From: Colias croceus
Lineage: Eukaryota > Arthropoda > Insecta > Lepidoptera > Pieridae
Assembly (NCBI RefSeq): GCF_905220415.1
Contig: NC_059540.1
Location: forward strand, 565,501 to 629,500
Length of the DNA: 64,000 nucleotides
Direction of reading: 5' to 3'
Below, in pieces: positions 62,798 to 64,000 of the stretch. The position numbers were made by a program, and so were the translations under genes. The first letter of the stretch is position 1. Each line of letters starts with the position of its first letter. Below the pieces are notes generated by a model, which saw only the letters and a list, made by a program, of their open reading frames with translations, made no database searches and had not been told where the DNA came from.

Positions 62798-64000
62798 TAT
62801 AAATAAAATTAATCGCTTAATAATGTGCATTAAGATGCATAGATAGTAAATATTTATTCTATAGTACTGAAATCAAAGGGAAATGCGTTATTAGTGTAAG
62901 AACTAATTTTAGCTACTTCAACTATATTGCTTAGGCACATACAGTGTTGGCGCCAACGCGAACGTTTAAAACAAAAAAGTGTAATCTTCGCCTTAGTTTA
63001 TTATGCGCAAATTAATAATTAATATTATTGCCTACTTGTGTATATTTAGTTTTGTTGCCATATTTAAAATTATAACAGTGTTAAGAGATAAAATAAATGT
63101 ATTATTATAAATCTTCCAAGAGCAGGCAGAAAAAATTATTGTTATAATAATATGACGACTTTAATCTCCATATTTTTACTTGAGCGTTATAAAATCTTAA
63201 TCAGTACATACTGGAACTAGCTAAAGAAGCATTCATTAAAAATAGTTAACATTAATTGAATATATAAAATAAAAGGTGGGTTAGTTATGGTATCTTCTAT
63301 TAACATATTTTTCTGCCTGCTCAGGGAATATAGACATGCATTCTACATATTTACAGACTAGACAACACTAATAAAACTTATATATAAAAACATAACTTAA
63401 AACCATAAAATAACATTTAGTTCTTACTGTAAAATGATACCATAGTCTAGGACCACAGTCACACTGTTATCCCTTATTTATAAAACACATTTAGTCATTT
63501 TTCCGATAACTTATGCCTACACTTTTTTATATTCGATGTTGTATATTTTAATTTTTAACATTATTATAGAAGATAAGAATGCCTGCCACGAAACATGTCA
63601 ATTGATTTTACAAATAAAAAAAAAAATGAGTTTTAAGATATAAATTTGAAGATCCGAAGGAGTCCCTTAAAACAAACAATAAGTGATATTCTTTGAAATT
63701 AAAACATTAAAAATATTATAATTAAAAAAAAAAACCGAAAAGTAGTAAACCGTTAATATAAGTATGTTATATTGTTGAAATTGCAGTATAATTTGATAAT
63801 TATTATAAGTAAACTGATATGAATATGAGTCTTTTTACAAGTTTTGGAATATTTTGCAATGTCAAAACATCACATAATGTTTATATCACAAATATTAAAT
63901 ATTACTACATTTTATCAAGGATTTTTATTATGCAAGACAATTCGTGCTTTTTTTTAACTCAAGCTTTCTCATATTTAAGTAATAGCTCTAAATTTTCGTA
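62798..64000. other. Intergenic, no gene seen
   Basis: AT-rich to the window edge, with poly(A)/poly(T) tracts and no supported ORF, tandem array or TIR. Confidence 0.4.

Noticed and set aside
1..64000. tRNA genes, rRNA or bacterial contamination
   Set aside because: No cloverleaf A/B boxes or rRNA segments noticed by eye, and gene structure is spliced throughout; a tRNA scan would settle the first point.

Overview
This is eukaryotic, almost certainly insect and most likely lepidopteran, DNA. The window is AT-rich and holds spliced genes with GT-AG introns. It is crowded with interspersed repeats whose ends (TTTATAATATTAGTATAGAT tails; CTAGCTGTGCCCCGCGG and CTAGCGACCCGCCCC heads) I know as typical of moths and butterflies. 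There is no sign of bacterial operons, CRISPR arrays or tRNA genes.

Four host genes can be assembled by following splice sites. (1) A RNF185/RNF5-type membrane RING E3 ligase on +, four coding exons between 7429 and 21459, 184 aa. (2) Prp19 (splicing factor and U-box E3 ligase) on -, ten coding exons between 40662 and 35024, 499 aa. (3) An unrecognised three-exon gene on +, 46871-49594, 334 aa. (4) GTPBP10, a mitochondrial Obg GTPase, on +, one uninterrupted exon 59162-60328, 388 aa. A possible first exon of a THAP-domain gene (2872-2935) is less certain.

Most of the rest is transposable elements, many nested. 1-7.4 kb: two copies of a 2-kb terminal-inverted-repeat element with perfect 8-bp target duplications, each carrying a nested smaller element, then a foldback element. 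7.6-17 kb (RING gene intron 1): a full-length Jockey-type LINE with both ORFs open and a 13-bp target duplication, plus several MITEs. 21.6-29.1 kb: a stack in which a TA-flanked MITE next to the RING gene poly(A) signal was split by a BEL/Pao LTR retrotransposon; that was in turn hit by a 5'-truncated LINE and by a Transib (RAG1-family) DNA transposon, and suffered large internal deletions. 31.6-32.5 kb: a near-perfect 921-bp palindrome. 41.7-46.1 kb: a complete PIF/Harbinger transposon whose transposase and MADF-protein genes are interleaved on opposite strands, with splice acceptors that overlap by 4 bp. 46-53 kb: three copies of a GGACCTAACGG-type repeat and two opposed copies of another repeat, one filled and one empty for a foldback insertion. 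53.5-59.0 kb: a full-length I-type LINE (endonuclease, RT, RNase H) with both ORFs open, inserted inside a short palindrome 116 bp upstream of the GTPBP10 start codon. 61.4-62.8 kb: a TA-flanked element with about 460-bp inverted repeats.

The feature I would look at first is the Harbinger element at 41668-46063. Its two genes are interdigitated exon-in-intron on opposite strands, and each gene's acceptor pyrimidine tract doubles as coding sequence of the other.
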